The translations under genes were made by a program, and so were the position numbers. 64,000 nucleotides of DNA from Dongia sedimenti. GTDB lineage: Bacteria > Pseudomonadota > Alphaproteobacteria > Dongiales > Dongiaceae. Location: assembly GCA_030715195.1 (NCBI GenBank), contig JAUYVI010000006.1, positions 496,001-560,000 of the forward strand. Reading direction: 5' to 3'. Shown here piece by piece: positions 1-9,056 of this stretch. The first letter of the stretch is position 1, and every line of letters starts with the position of its first letter. The notes under the pieces were generated by a model. The model did not search any database, had not been told where the DNA came from, and was given only the letters and a program-made list of their open reading frames with translations.

Positions 1-950
1 CCTATCCGATGCGCCGCACGCCCGGCCAGGCCATCGTGCGCCTCCTGGCCGACGGTGCCGTGGAGGTCTTGAGCGCCGCGATCGACATGGGGCAGGGCAC
101 TTACACGATTCTCGCCCAGACCGCCGCTGAAGCGCTTGCCGTGCCGGTGGAGCGCGTTGCGGTTCGGCTCGGCGATTCCAGCATGCCCTGGGCCCCCGTC
201 GGCGGCGGCTCGCAACTCGCGAACCTCATGGTCGGCGCCGTGCACAAAGCAGCGCTCGCCGCCCGCGACGAACTGATCGGCCTTGCCCTCAACGACCCCA
301 AATCGCCGCTCCGTCACCTGCAGGCGAATACGCTGCCGGTCGGCGACGGCCGGATCGGCGATTTGGAGATCGGCGCGTTCCTCGCGGCGATCGGCCGCGA
401 CCATATCGAGGTGCTGCGCGATACGTTCGCCGAGAACGGCAAAAGCGCCGACGATCCGTTCAAGACCTACACGACGATCACCGGCGGACGTACAACGACC
501 GACAACGGCTATTCCGCGCACAGCTGGTGCGCCCATTTCATCGAAGTGCGCGTCGACGAGGATTTCGGCACGGTGCGCGTCTCGCGCGTGGTTTCGGCAT
601 TCGATTGCGGCCGGATCTTCAATCCGAAGCTCGCGGAGAGCCAGTGGAAGGGCGGCATCATCCAGGGCATCGGCCAGGCGCTGCTGGAAGAGGGTGTCGT
701 CGATCGCCGGCATGGCCGGGTCATCAACAACAATCTGGGCGATTACCTGATCCCGACCAATGCCGACGTGCCCGATATCGAGGTGATCTCGGTCGGCGTT
801 CCGGATTTCCATGCCACGATGCTGGGCGGCAAGGGTGTCGGCGAGGTCCCGATCGTCGGCGTGGCGCCGGCCATCGCCAATGCCGTCTTCCACGCCACGG
901 GCAAGCGGATTCGCGACCTGCCGATCACGCTCGACAAGCTGATCGGTTGA
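1..950 (+). CDS. Xanthine dehydrogenase family molybdopterin-binding subunit, C-terminal part (5' truncated by window)
   Basis: The frame is already open at the left edge (codons in phase with base 3), so this is the C-terminal ~316 residues of a larger protein. It matches the molybdopterin-binding large subunit of xanthine dehydrogenase/aldehyde oxidase enzymes, closest in feel to periplasmic aldehyde oxidase PaoC (YagR). Supporting motifs are MGQGTYT near the start and GGKGVGEVP near the C-terminus, whose Glu is the family's catalytic base. These enzymes hydroxylate aldehydes or purines with FeS and FAD partner subunits, which would lie upstream of the window. The ATG at base 9 is internal. 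The substrate cannot be told from this fragment; an aldehyde would fit the sugar-degradation genes that follow. Confidence 0.9.
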   Translation, partial: YPMRRTPGQAIVRLLADGAVEVLSAAIDMGQGTYTILAQTAAEALAVPVERVAVRLGDSSMPWAPVGGGSQLANLMVGAVHKAALAARDELIGLALNDPKSPLRHLQANTLPVGDGRIGDLEIGAFLAAIGRDHIEVLRDTFAENGKSADDPFKTYTTITGGRTTTDNGYSAHSWCAHFIEVRVDEDFGTVRVSRVVSAFDCGRIFNPKLAESQWKGGIIQGIGQALLEEGVVDRRHGRVINNNLGDYLIPTNADVPDIEVISVGVPDFHATMLGGKGVGEVPIVGVAPAIANAVFHATGKRIRDLPITLDKLIG

Positions 951-1352
951 CTGTGGGTGCTTCGGGTATCCGATCACTGGGCACGCAGACGACAGCCTTT
1001 CGACGCAGACGGTCCCGACTGTTCTGAAGGAGAAAAAGCGCGCTAAGTCCTGGAGATGAAAGCGTGATTCTCATTCGTCCGTGTGAAACAGGTTTTTGAT
1101 TCTGTCTGCGTCCTGTCTGCGTGAACTGCGCGTTACGCAGAACTCAGCATCGCGTCCCCCAGAATTTGCATGCAGATTTTTTTGCGGTCTGGGTCGTGTC
1201 TGGGTTTGCCGGGGCCGGCGTTCGCCGCGCATCTTGCGCAGCGAAGATGCAGCCTCGGAATTCACGATTTCAAAAAGCGCGGGATCATTCTACACGATCG
1301 CGCCGCGGGCGTCTGCCGGGTCGGAAAAAGATTCTTGAATTCAGCGCGCAAC
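951..1352. other. Intergenic region between convergent genes (402 bp)
   Basis: No convincing gene. Short frames exist on both strands but lack family signatures and plausible start contexts. Visible structure: a close direct repeat of CTGTCTGCGT around 1107-1122, and a perfect 7-bp hairpin stem GCATCTT/AAGATGC at 1229-1250 with an 8-base loop and no T-run. Neither convergent neighbour has an obvious intrinsic terminator here. Confidence 0.6.
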
Positions 1353-2654
1353 CTAAGCCCGCCAGACCGAGCCTTTTGAAAACTCATGCGCATCCAAGCT
1401 CTTCGGCTTCATCTCGATGCTGTAGCCCGGAAGCTTCGGCGGCATGTACCGACCGTTCTTGATCACCACCGGATCGACGAAGTGCTCGTGCAGGTGATCG
1501 ACATATTCCAGCACCGGGTCCTCGAACGTCGCTGAGACGCTGATGTAATCGATCATCGCGAGGTGCTGCACGTATTCGCAGAGGCCCACGCCGCCGGCAT
1601 GCGGGCAGACGGGGATGCCGAACTTCTTTGCCATCAGGATCACCGAGAGGATCTCGTTGACCCCGCCCATCCGGCAGGAATCGATCTGGCAGAAGTCGAT
1701 CGCCTCGGCCTGCATCAGCTGCTTGAACACCACGCGGTTCTGGCAGGCCTCGCCGGTCGCGACGCCGATGCCGAGCGGCTTCACCGCCTTGCGCACCGCG
1801 GCATGGCCCAGCACGTCATCGGGGCTGGTCGGCTCCTCGATCCAGAGCGGCTTCCACGGCGCCAATTCCTTCACCCATGCGATCGCCTGGCCGACATCCC
1901 AGATCTGGTTGGCGTCGATCATCAGGAACCGGTCCGGCCCGATCTCCTCGCGCACGATGGCGCAGCGCTTCTTGTCGTCGGCCAGATCGCGCCCGACCTT
2001 GATCTTGATATAGCTGAGCCCCTGCGCCACCGCCTCGCGCGTGAGGCGCCGCACCTTGTCTTCCGGATAGCCGAGCCATCCCGCCGAGGTGGTGTAGGCG
2101 GGGAAGCCGACCCGCTCCAGCGCGGCGATGCGCTCGGCTTTGGTCGGCGCATTGGCCTTCAGGATCGCCAGCGCCTCGTCCCGGGTCAGGGCATCGGTGA
2201 TGTAGCGGAAGTCGATCAGATCGACGAACTGCTCGGGCGTGAGATCGGCCACCAGCCGCCAGACCGGCTTCCGCTCGGCCTTGCCCCAGAGATCCCAGAC
2301 CGCATTCACCAGCGCCGCGACGGCGAGATGCAGCACGCCTTTCTCCGGTCCGACCCAGCGCAGCTGGTCCGGATTGGCGAAGCGCTGCCACCACGCACCC
2401 ATATGCCGGGTGATGTCCTCGAGGTTCTTGCCGACCAGGCTCGGCGCCAGCGCATTCACCGCCGCGACGCAGAGCTCCGTCCCCTTGCCGAGGGTGAAGG
2501 TGAGGCCATGCCCTTGGAGACCCGCCCGGTCCGTCTCCAGCACCACATAGGCGGCGGAGTAATCCGTGTCCGGGTTCATTGCATCGGAGCCGTCCGCATG
2601 CTTGGAGGTCGGGAAGCGGATGTCGCGGCAGGTCCAGCCGGTGATCGTGGTCAT
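1353..2654 (-). CDS. L-fuconate dehydratase (enolase superfamily)
   Basis: 433 aa. Dehydrates L-fuconate to 2-keto-3-deoxy-L-fuconate in non-phosphorylative L-fucose degradation. It has the mandelate-racemase/enolase fold: N-terminal capping domain (about 1-150) and a barrel with the KxK pair (K217, K219), metal ligands in LMIDANQ (D247), WIEEP (E273) and TGEACQNR (E302), and the catalytic His in CPHAGG (H352). These positions agree within one residue with the characterised Xanthomonas fuconate dehydratase, as remembered. The ATG is preceded by GAGG seven bases upstream. It is last in a minus-strand operon with three other steps of the same pathway. A paralogous sugar-acid dehydratase is possible, but context strongly favours fuconate. 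Confidence 0.93.
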   Translation of the reverse strand: MTTITGWTCRDIRFPTSKHADGSDAMNPDTDYSAAYVVLETDRAGLQGHGLTFTLGKGTELCVAAVNALAPSLVGKNLEDITRHMGAWWQRFANPDQLRWVGPEKGVLHLAVAALVNAVWDLWGKAERKPVWRLVADLTPEQFVDLIDFRYITDALTRDEALAILKANAPTKAERIAALERVGFPAYTTSAGWLGYPEDKVRRLTREAVAQGLSYIKIKVGRDLADDKKRCAIVREEIGPDRFLMIDANQIWDVGQAIAWVKELAPWKPLWIEEPTSPDDVLGHAAVRKAVKPLGIGVATGEACQNRVVFKQLMQAEAIDFCQIDSCRMGGVNEILSVILMAKKFGIPVCPHAGGVGLCEYVQHLAMIDYISVSATFEDPVLEYVDHLHEHFVDPVVIKNGRYMPPKLPGYSIEMKPKSLDAHEFSKGSVWRA

Positions 2655-2690
2655 GTCAGTGCCTCGTTGTTGGTCGGATAGACCCGTCGA

Positions 2691-2814
2691 CCCCTCACCC
2701 TGTCCCTCTCCCGCAAGGGGAGAGGGGACGCTGTTGCATGAGCCTTAGAACTCTCAATCGCCGCAGCGAAGAGAACCACCCTCTTCCCTTGCGGGAGAGG
2801 GACAGGGTGAGGGG
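2691..2814. repeat. Inverted repeat with 29-bp perfect arms, REP/MITE-like
   Basis: Arms 2691-2719 and 2786-2814 are exact reverse complements (29 of 29). The arm has the form CCCCTCACCCTGTCCCTCTC followed by CCGCAAGGG. The 66-base spacer holds no gene. C/T-rich elements of this kind are dispersed in intergenic regions of many alphaproteobacteria (general knowledge). It lies between the fuconate dehydratase and FAH-hydrolase genes inside one operon, so it would be transcribed and could fold into a long mRNA hairpin affecting stability or downstream expression. Confidence 0.8.
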
Positions 2815-2847
2815 GCGCGGTCTGTCCCGCGCGATCCCCTCTCCGCC

Positions 2848-3696
2848 TTACTTCGCCGCGACCGTCTTCTGCTGCTGCTCGCCGAGGCCGGCGATGCCAA
2901 GGCGCATGGTCTGGCCGGCCTTGAGATAGATCGGGTTCGGCTTCTGGCCCATGCCGACGCCCGGCGGGGTGCCGGTCGAGATCACGTCGCCCGGCTGCAG
3001 GCTCATGAACTGCGAGAGATAGGAGACCAGGAACGGCACCTTGTAGACCATGGTCTTGGTGCTGCCGTTCTGGTAGCGCTTGCCGTTGACCTCGAGCCAC
3101 ATGTTGAGATTGTTGAAGTCCTTCACCTCGTCCTTGGTGACCAGCCAGGGGCCGATCGGGCCGAAGGTGTCGCAGCCCTTGCCCTTGTCCCACTGGCCGG
3201 CGCGCTCGATCTGAAACTCGCGCTCGGAGACGTCGTTGATCACGCAGAAGCCGGCGACGTAGTTCATCGCCTCCTTCTCGGAGACGTACTTCGCCTCGGT
3301 GCCGATCACGACGCCGAGCTCGACTTCCCAGTCGGTCTTCTTCGACTTGCGCGGGATCTCCACATTGTCGTTCGGGCCGCAGACCGCGCTGATCGCCTTC
3401 ATGAACAGCACCGGCTCCGGCGGCACGGCGAGGCCGGATTCAGCCGCATGGTCGGCGTAGTTGAGGCCGATGCAGAGAAACTTGCCGATCGAGCCGACGC
3501 AGGGCCCGATGCGGGGATTGCCGCGCACCGCCGGCAGCTTCGCCGGGTCGAGCTTGGCCAGCTTCTTCAGCGAGGCGGGGCTCAGCACCTTGCCGGCGAC
3601 GTCATCCACATGCTTGGAAAGATCGCGGATCTTGCCATTGGCATCGAGCAGGCCGGGCTTCTCTTTGCCCTTCGGGCCGTAGCGGAGCAGTTTCAT
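2848..3696 (-). CDS. FAH-family hydrolase, likely 2,4-diketo-3-deoxy-L-fuconate hydrolase
   Basis: 282 aa. Fumarylacetoacetate-hydrolase fold; the usual annotation of close relatives is ureidoglycolate lyase or 2-hydroxyhepta-2,4-diene-1,7-dioate isomerase. The C-terminal FAH domain (about 70-280) shows CIGLNYADHA, the metal-binding DWEVELGVV segment, and STGTPPGVGMG. In the non-phosphorylative fucose pathway a FAH enzyme cleaves 2,4-diketo-3-deoxy-L-fuconate to pyruvate and L-lactate, and linkage to fuconate dehydratase and a matching SDR supports that role. The start has GGAG seven bases upstream. The assignment of the exact substrate rests on gene context. Confidence 0.88.
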   Translation of the reverse strand: MKLLRYGPKGKEKPGLLDANGKIRDLSKHVDDVAGKVLSPASLKKLAKLDPAKLPAVRGNPRIGPCVGSIGKFLCIGLNYADHAAESGLAVPPEPVLFMKAISAVCGPNDNVEIPRKSKKTDWEVELGVVIGTEAKYVSEKEAMNYVAGFCVINDVSEREFQIERAGQWDKGKGCDTFGPIGPWLVTKDEVKDFNNLNMWLEVNGKRYQNGSTKTMVYKVPFLVSYLSQFMSLQPGDVISTGTPPGVGMGQKPNPIYLKAGQTMRLGIAGLGEQQQKTVAAK

Positions 3697-3744
3697 GGTT
3701 GGTCTCCTTCAGCGTATTGTTGCCTGAGCGTTTCCGCCCACTGG

Positions 3745-3837
3745 GTCGTCATCCCAAGGCTTGGCCTTGGGATCTACGAGTTTCTTTTTGGCCGTCCCAA
3801 ACTCGTGGATGCCAAGGCCAAGCCTTGGCATGACGAC
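3745..3837. repeat. REP-like palindromic pair with compensatory base changes
   Basis: Two 36-base arms, 3745-3780 and 3802-3837, are inverted copies matching at 33 of 36 positions. Each arm is itself a small hairpin with a CCAAGG/CCTTGG stem. Two of the three differences form a compensatory pair: the left arm has C and G flanking the stem where the right arm, read in the same sense, has G and C, so pairing inside each arm is kept. It sits in the 175-bp gap between the SDR and FAH genes of the fucose operon. Confidence 0.8.
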
Positions 3838-3871
3838 CGAGAGTGGGAATGCTGCCGGGTAACCTTCACTC

Positions 3872-4627
3872 CTAATTCACCCAGCCGCCGTCGATGATGT
3901 GGATCTGGCCGGTGGTGTAGCTGGATTCGTCGGAAGCGAGATAGAGCGCCAAGGCCGCGATCTCCTCGGGGGAGCCCACGCGGCCGATCGGCTGGCGCGC
4001 GGTGAAGGCCTTGCGCACCTCTTCGGTGTCGAGGCCCTGGGCCTTGCCCTGCGCCGCCAGGCGCTCGTCCAGCGAGGGCGATTGCACGGTACCGGGGCAG
4101 ATCGCGTTGCAGCGGATGCCCTTGGCGACATAGTCGGCCGCGACCGCCTTGGTCAGGCCGATCATCGCCGCCTTGCTGGCGCCGTAGACGAAGCGGTTCG
4201 GCACGCCCTTTACGCTGGACGCCACCGAGGCCATGTTGACGATCGAGCCCTTGCCGGCGGCGAGCATGCCCGGCAGGAAGGCGCGGATCATGTGGAAGGC
4301 GGCCTTGGCGTTGAGGTTGAAGGCGAAGTCCCAATCCTTCTCGGTCGCTTCCAGGATGGAGCCCGCGTGGACGACGCCGGCGCAGTTGAACAGGACGTCG
4401 ACATTGCCGGTCGCCTTGCCGAAGGCCTCGATCGCGCCGGCATCCAGCACGTCGAGCTTGGCGATGGCGATGCCTTCGGCCTCGCTCTTCAGGCTTTCGA
4501 GCGCCGCCATGTTGATGTCGGTCGCGATCACCCGCGCGCCTTCGCGTGCAAAGGCGATCGCGCTCGCCCGTCCGATGCCCTGGGCCGCGGCGGTGATCAC
4601 CGCGCGTTTGCCCGCCAGTCTTGCCAT
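3872..4627 (-). CDS. SDR oxidoreductase, likely 2-keto-3-deoxy-L-fuconate dehydrogenase
   Basis: 251 aa, classical short-chain dehydrogenase. Seen: cofactor-binding AAAQGIGRA near residue 13, an acidic residue after the second strand (ATDIN, favouring NAD), NCAG at about 87, catalytic Ser in MASVASS, and YGASK. In the L-fucose pathway this enzyme oxidises C4 of 2-keto-3-deoxy-L-fuconate to the 2,4-diketo compound, which the FAH hydrolase next door then cleaves. GGAG lies five bases before the ATG. The sequence also resembles the DHRS6 type of SDR, so the function rests on both similarity and operon context. Confidence 0.88.
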   Translation of the reverse strand: MARLAGKRAVITAAAQGIGRASAIAFAREGARVIATDINMAALESLKSEAEGIAIAKLDVLDAGAIEAFGKATGNVDVLFNCAGVVHAGSILEATEKDWDFAFNLNAKAAFHMIRAFLPGMLAAGKGSIVNMASVASSVKGVPNRFVYGASKAAMIGLTKAVAADYVAKGIRCNAICPGTVQSPSLDERLAAQGKAQGLDTEEVRKAFTARQPIGRVGSPEEIAALALYLASDESSYTTGQIHIIDGGWVN

Positions 4628-4659
4628 GATGTCTCCAGTTCGTATTAAGGCCCCAGGTG

Positions 4660-5673
4660 CTAAGGGGTCGGTGCGTCTTGCCGCATCAGTCCGGCGCTCT
4701 TGAGATCGCTCCAGAGCGCCTTCGGGATCGGCGTGCGAAAGAGGTCGAGATTGCGCTTCAGCTCATCCGTGCTGCGCGAGCCCGGGATGACCGAGCAGAC
4801 GCTGGGATGAGTCAGCGGGAATTGCAGCGCGGCGGCGGGCAGGGCGACCTTGTGGTCGGCGCAGACCTTCTCGATCTTCGCCACCTTGTCCAGGATCTCC
4901 TGCGGCGCCGGCTCGTAATTGTAGGTGGTGCCGGGCTTGGCGCCGACCGCGAGGATGCCGGAATTGAACGGGCCGCCGATGATGATCGTGGTGCCGCGCT
5001 TCTGGCATTCGGGCAGGAACTTGGTGAGCGCCTCTTGTTCCAGGAGGGTGTAGCGGCCGGCCAGCAGGAACACGTCGAAATCGCCGTAATCCATCGCCTC
5101 CATGCAGACTTCCCACTCGTTCACGCCCATGCCGAGCGCGCCGATCTTGCCGGCCTTGCGCAGCTCCTGCAGCGCCTTGTAGCCGCCTTCCATGGCGGCC
5201 TTCATCATCTTCGCGTGGTTCTCGAAATGCGTGGTCGCGCCGATGTCGTGGATCAGCAGGATGTCGATCTTGTTGAGGCCGAGGCGCTGCAGGCTGTCCT
5301 CGAACGAGCGCATCACCGCGTCATAGCCGTAGTCGAACACCGGCTCGAAGGGCAGCGGATCCTTCCAGGGATCGTTCGGCGCCTGGGGCTGGGTCCGCGG
5401 CTTCAGCAGGCGGCCGACCTTGGTGGAGAGGACATAGTCGTCGCGCCTATGCTCGCGGAGCGCATTGCCGAAATAGTGTTCGGACAGGCCGTACCCGTAG
5501 AACGGTGCCGTATCGAAGAATCGGATGCCATTGTCCCAGGCGAAGTCCATGGTCGCCTTGGCCTGAGACCATGGCGTGGGGGCGAGGTTGCCCCCCAACG
5601 GCGCGCCGCCTTGACCAAAGACGGTGACCTTGAGCTGGGTGCGGCCGATCGGCCGGCTCTCGAACTGGCTCAT
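4660..5673 (-). CDS. Aldo/keto reductase, likely L-fucose dehydrogenase
   Basis: About 337 aa from the ATG at 5673 (first residues [10 protein letters not shown]). An in-frame TTG at 5712 would add 13 residues that look non-homologous, so the ATG is preferred although no strong ribosome site precedes it. AKR features: [12 protein letters not shown] containing the catalytic Asp and Tyr, STKVGR with the Lys, and LLIHD with the His, plus VIPGSRS near the C-terminus for NAD(P) binding. L-fucose dehydrogenase / D-threo-aldose 1-dehydrogenase and pyridoxal 4-dehydrogenase belong to this group. As the first gene of the operon it would make L-fuconolactone. No lactonase gene is seen nearby. Confidence 0.87.
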   Translation of the reverse strand: MSQFESRPIGRTQLKVTVFGQGGAPLGGNLAPTPWSQAKATMDFAWDNGIRFFDTAPFYGYGLSEHYFGNALREHRRDDYVLSTKVGRLLKPRTQPQAPNDPWKDPLPFEPVFDYGYDAVMRSFEDSLQRLGLNKIDILLIHDIGATTHFENHAKMMKAAMEGGYKALQELRKAGKIGALGMGVNEWEVCMEAMDYGDFDVFLLAGRYTLLEQEALTKFLPECQKRGTTIIIGGPFNSGILAVGAKPGTTYNYEPAPQEILDKVAKIEKVCADHKVALPAAALQFPLTHPSVCSVIPGSRSTDELKRNLDLFRTPIPKALWSDLKSAGLMRQDAPTP

Positions 5674-5769
5674 TTGTTTTACCGGAAAACTGCCCTGACA
5701 ATTGCCGTACAATATGAAAAGGTCTGCATCAAATAAAGCCCGGTTTTCGGGGTCGAAGAAGGGAATGGT

Positions 5770-6969
5770 ATGTCGAATCCTGGTTCAGCATTGGGCGGCC
5801 TCTCCGCCGCGGACATCCTGCCGGTCGATGCCGACCGCGCGACCCTGGTCGGCCGCATCTGGGACCCCGCGGTCGGCGGTCCTACGCCGATCCTGATCCG
5901 CCGCGGCCAGGCGATCGACATCAGCCGCGTGGCACCGACCTTGAGCGCGCTGTTCGAGATCGAGCATGTCACCGTGACCTTGGAAGGCGCCGCCGGATTG
6001 CCGGAAATCGCCTCGGTCGAAGCGCTGATCGGCAACAGCGACGAACGCAGCCGCGACCCGATGCGGCCCTGGCTGATCGCGCCCTGCGACCTGCAGGCGG
6101 TGAAGGCCGCCGGGGTCACGTTTGTCGCGAGCATGCTGGAGCGGGTGATCGAGGAACAGGCGCGCGGCGACTGGACCAAGGCGGAGGAGATCCGCAAGCG
6201 CATCACCGGGATCATCGGCGACAACCTCGCGACCGTGAAGCCGGGCTCGGCCGAGGCGCAGAAGGTGAAGGACGTGCTGCTCGCGGCCGGCGCCTGGTCG
6301 CAGTATCTTGAGGTCGGCATCGGGCCCGATGCGGAGATCTTCACCAAATGCCCGCCGATGGCCTCGGTGGGGCTCGGCGCCGATATCGGCCTGCATCCGA
6401 AGTCGCAGTGGAGCAACCCCGAGCCGGAAGTCGTGCTGGCTTCCAACAGCCGCGGCGAGGTGGTCGGCGTCACTCTGGGCAACGACGTCAATCTGCGCGA
6501 CTTCGAAGGCCGCAGTGCTTTGCTCCTCGGCAAGGCCAAGGACAACAATGCTTCTTCCGCGATCGGCCCGTTCGTGCGGCTGTTCGACGGCGGCTTCACC
6601 ATCGATGACGCGCGGGCTGCCGTGATTACCGTGAAGGTGATCGGCACCGACGGTTTCGTGATGGAAGGCTCCAGCAGCATGGCGAAGATCAGCCGCGATC
6701 CCTTGGACCTCGCCGGCCAGGCGCTGAACGCCACGCATCAATATCCCGACGGCTTCATGCTGTTCTGCGGCACCATGTTCGCGCCGGTGCAGGATCGCGA
6801 GAAACCTGGCATGGGGTTCACCCATCATGTCGGTGACGCGGTCAGCATCTTCTCGCCGAAGCTCGGCACCTTGTGGAACCGGGTCGATCATTCCGACAAG
6901 ATCGCGCCCTGGAGCTTCGGCACCGGCGCCCTGATGCGCAACCTGGTGCATCGGCAGCTGCTCGGATGA
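5770..6969 (+). CDS. FAH-family protein, possible 2-keto-3-deoxy sugar-acid dehydratase
   Basis: 399 aa, longer than the usual ~280-aa FAH proteins because of an N-terminal domain (about 1-180). The FAH-type catalytic region includes [11 protein letters not shown] (paired metal-binding Glu residues), [13 protein letters not shown], and the following Lys/Asp-rich segment GKAKDNN. Proteins of this length in sugar-acid operons are related to 2-keto-3-deoxy-arabinonate dehydratase, which also uses the FAH fold. It is divergent from the fucose operon and overlaps the next gene by ATGA. GAAGGGA precedes the ATG. The substrate is not determined; a second aldonic acid pathway or a side branch of fucose use are both possible. 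Confidence 0.85.
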   Translation: MSNPGSALGGLSAADILPVDADRATLVGRIWDPAVGGPTPILIRRGQAIDISRVAPTLSALFEIEHVTVTLEGAAGLPEIASVEALIGNSDERSRDPMRPWLIAPCDLQAVKAAGVTFVASMLERVIEEQARGDWTKAEEIRKRITGIIGDNLATVKPGSAEAQKVKDVLLAAGAWSQYLEVGIGPDAEIFTKCPPMASVGLGADIGLHPKSQWSNPEPEVVLASNSRGEVVGVTLGNDVNLRDFEGRSALLLGKAKDNNASSAIGPFVRLFDGGFTIDDARAAVITVKVIGTDGFVMEGSSSMAKISRDPLDLAGQALNATHQYPDGFMLFCGTMFAPVQDREKPGMGFTHHVGDAVSIFSPKLGTLWNRVDHSDKIAPWSFGTGALMRNLVHRQLLG

Positions 6970-8096
6970 GCGAGAGCGTCGACGCAGTCGTCGTCGGCGC
7001 CGGGGTGATCGGCCTCGCGGTCGCGCGGCGTCTGGCTTTGGATGGACGCGAGGTGCTGGTGCTCGAGCGCAACGATGCGATCGGCAGCGAGACCAGCGCC
7101 CGCAATTCCGAGGTCATCCATGCCGGCATCTACAATCTGCCGCGGCGACTGAAATCGAGCCTCTGCGTCGCCGGCCGGTCGATGCTCTACCGCTATTGTG
7201 CGCAACATGGCGTGCCCCATGCCCGCACCGGCAAGCTGATCGTGGCCGTCGAGCCGTCTGAGATCGCGGCACTCGCCAGGCTGAAGGAGCAGGGCGAGTT
7301 GAACGGCGTCGATGACCTGGTCTGGCTGACCGGTGATGCCGCCATGGCGCTGGAGCCGCAGCTGGTCTGCGTGGCCGCGGTGCTCTCGCCCTCGACCGGC
7401 ATTATCGACGGGCACCAGCTGATGCTGGCCCTCCAGGGCGATCTCGAAGCTGCCGGCGGCGCCGTGGCGCTGAGTGCACCGGTGGAAGCCGGCGAGGTTC
7501 GCAATGACGGCATCCTGCTCTCGGTCGGCGGTGAAGAACCGACGCGGCTGCATGCGCGGACCGTGATCAACGCCGCCGGTCTCGGTGCCATGGATCTCGC
7601 GCGCGCCTTGAAGGGCCTGCCGCCGCAGCACGCGGCGCCGGTCTGGTGGGCGAAGGGCAACTACTTCCGTCTGACCGGCAAGGCGCCGTTCAGCCGCCTG
7701 GTCTATCCGATGCCGGTGCCCGGCGGCACGGGCACCCATATGACCCTCGACCTCGCCGGGCACGCGCGCTTCGGACCCGATGTCGAATGGATCGACCGTC
7801 TGGACTATGCCGTGGACCCGCGACGCGGCGATTCCTTCTACGAGGATATCCGCCGCTATTGGCCGGATCTGCCGGACGGCGCGCTGGCGCCGGACTATGC
7901 CGGGGTTCGGCCGAAACTCGGGCCGGCCGGTTCACCCAATCTAGATTTCCGCATCGAGGGTCCGGCACAGCACGGCGTGCGCGGCCTGGTCAATCTGTTC
8001 GGCATCGAATCGCCCGGACTGACGTCATGTCTCGCGATCGCCGACCATGTCGCCGGGCTGCTCGGCGAAAGCGACATCATCGAAAGACGCGCATAG
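6966..8096 (+). CDS. FAD-dependent oxidoreductase, L-2-hydroxyglutarate oxidase-like
   Basis: 376 aa from the ATG at 6966, which overlaps the preceding stop as ATGA; upstream in-frame sequence is out-of-frame shadow of the FAH gene. DAO-type flavoprotein: dinucleotide motif [13 protein letters not shown] at about 6-18, [21 protein letters not shown] (residues after the second strand, typical of the LhgO/YgaF type), and [12 protein letters not shown] near the C-terminus. Such enzymes oxidise 2-hydroxy acids to 2-oxo acids and pass electrons to quinone. Within a sugar-acid module it could oxidise a 2-hydroxy acid end product, for example L-lactate from fucose, but that is inference. Confidence 0.88.
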   Translation: MSESVDAVVVGAGVIGLAVARRLALDGREVLVLERNDAIGSETSARNSEVIHAGIYNLPRRLKSSLCVAGRSMLYRYCAQHGVPHARTGKLIVAVEPSEIAALARLKEQGELNGVDDLVWLTGDAAMALEPQLVCVAAVLSPSTGIIDGHQLMLALQGDLEAAGGAVALSAPVEAGEVRNDGILLSVGGEEPTRLHARTVINAAGLGAMDLARALKGLPPQHAAPVWWAKGNYFRLTGKAPFSRLVYPMPVPGGTGTHMTLDLAGHARFGPDVEWIDRLDYAVDPRRGDSFYEDIRRYWPDLPDGALAPDYAGVRPKLGPAGSPNLDFRIEGPAQHGVRGLVNLFGIESPGLTSCLAIADHVAGLLGESDIIERRA

Positions 8097-8107
8097 GGAA
8101 GGGCTCC

Positions 8108-8872
8108 ATGAAAATTTTCGATCTCAAAGGCAAGGTCGCGATCGTGACCGGCGGCAATGGCGGCATCGGCCTCGGCATGGCGAAGGGCCTGGCCGAAGCC
8201 GGGGCCAAGATCGCGATCGCGGCGCAGAACGAGGTGAAGGCCAGGAAAGCGATCGCCGAGATCGAGAAGCTCGGTTCCGAGGCGGCGTTCTTTCCGGTCG
8301 ATATCGGCAAGGAGGATGACTGCCGCAAGATGATCGCCGCGGTCGCCGCCAAGTTCGGCCGGATCGATATCCTGGTGAACTGCTCCGGCATCGCGATCCG
8401 CAAGCGGCCCGAGACCTATACCGATGCCGAGTGGCACCAGGTCATGAACATCAACCTGACCGGCACCTTCGCCTGCTGCCAGGCGGTCTATCCGGAGATG
8501 AAGAAGGTGGGCGGCGGCAAGATCATCAACATCGGCTCGCTGATGTCGGTGTTCGGCGGTCCGATGAGTCTGCCCTATGCCGCCAGCAAGGGGGCGGTGG
8601 TCCAGATCACCAAGTCGCTGGCGGTCGCCTGGGCCAAGGACAACATTCAGGTCAACGTGATCCTGCCCGGCTGGTTCGACACCGAGCTGACCGTGGCGGC
8701 GCGGCAGCAGATGGAGGGTCTGGATGAAAAGGTCCACACGCGCACCCCGGCAGGGCGCTGGGGCCGGCCCGACGAGTTCGCTGGACTGGCGGTCTTCCTG
8801 GCCAGCGAAGCCTCCAGCTACGTGACCGGCTCGGCCGTCACCATCGACGGCGGTTACTCGGTGGCGGGATAA
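8108..8872 (+). CDS. SDR family oxidoreductase (KduD/gluconate 5-dehydrogenase-like)
   Basis: 254 aa. Classical SDR: TGGNGGIGLGMA at about 14-25, NCSGI, catalytic Ser in INIGSLMS, YAASK, and a GGY-type C-terminus (TIDGGYSVAG). Its closest familiar relatives are 2-deoxy-D-gluconate 3-dehydrogenase and gluconate 5-dehydrogenase. It is third in a plus-strand operon, 11 bases after the flavoprotein gene, with GGAAGGG as ribosome site. It probably interconverts keto and hydroxy groups of a sugar acid handled by this operon. Distinct in sequence from the SDR of the fucose operon. Confidence 0.9.
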   Translation: MKIFDLKGKVAIVTGGNGGIGLGMAKGLAEAGAKIAIAAQNEVKARKAIAEIEKLGSEAAFFPVDIGKEDDCRKMIAAVAAKFGRIDILVNCSGIAIRKRPETYTDAEWHQVMNINLTGTFACCQAVYPEMKKVGGGKIINIGSLMSVFGGPMSLPYAASKGAVVQITKSLAVAWAKDNIQVNVILPGWFDTELTVAARQQMEGLDEKVHTRTPAGRWGRPDEFAGLAVFLASEASSYVTGSAVTIDGGYSVAG

Positions 8873-9056
8873 GGTTCATTGGTTCGGGGTGAAGATTAAC
8901 TTATGATCCCAAGTCATCTTGATATGTCATTTTGCTATCGCATTTTCGGCGCTTGTGACCGGGGCGGCGGGGTTTAAGCTGACTGTCCCGGCATACGCGG
9001 GGCATCGATCTCGCGAGACCGGCATTCATGTAGCTGCGTGAACAGGGAGATCAAAA

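Noticed and set aside
1096-1462. Overlapping small open frames after the molybdoenzyme gene
   Set aside because: Three competing frames with no family resemblance, partly running into the fuconate dehydratase gene on the other strand.
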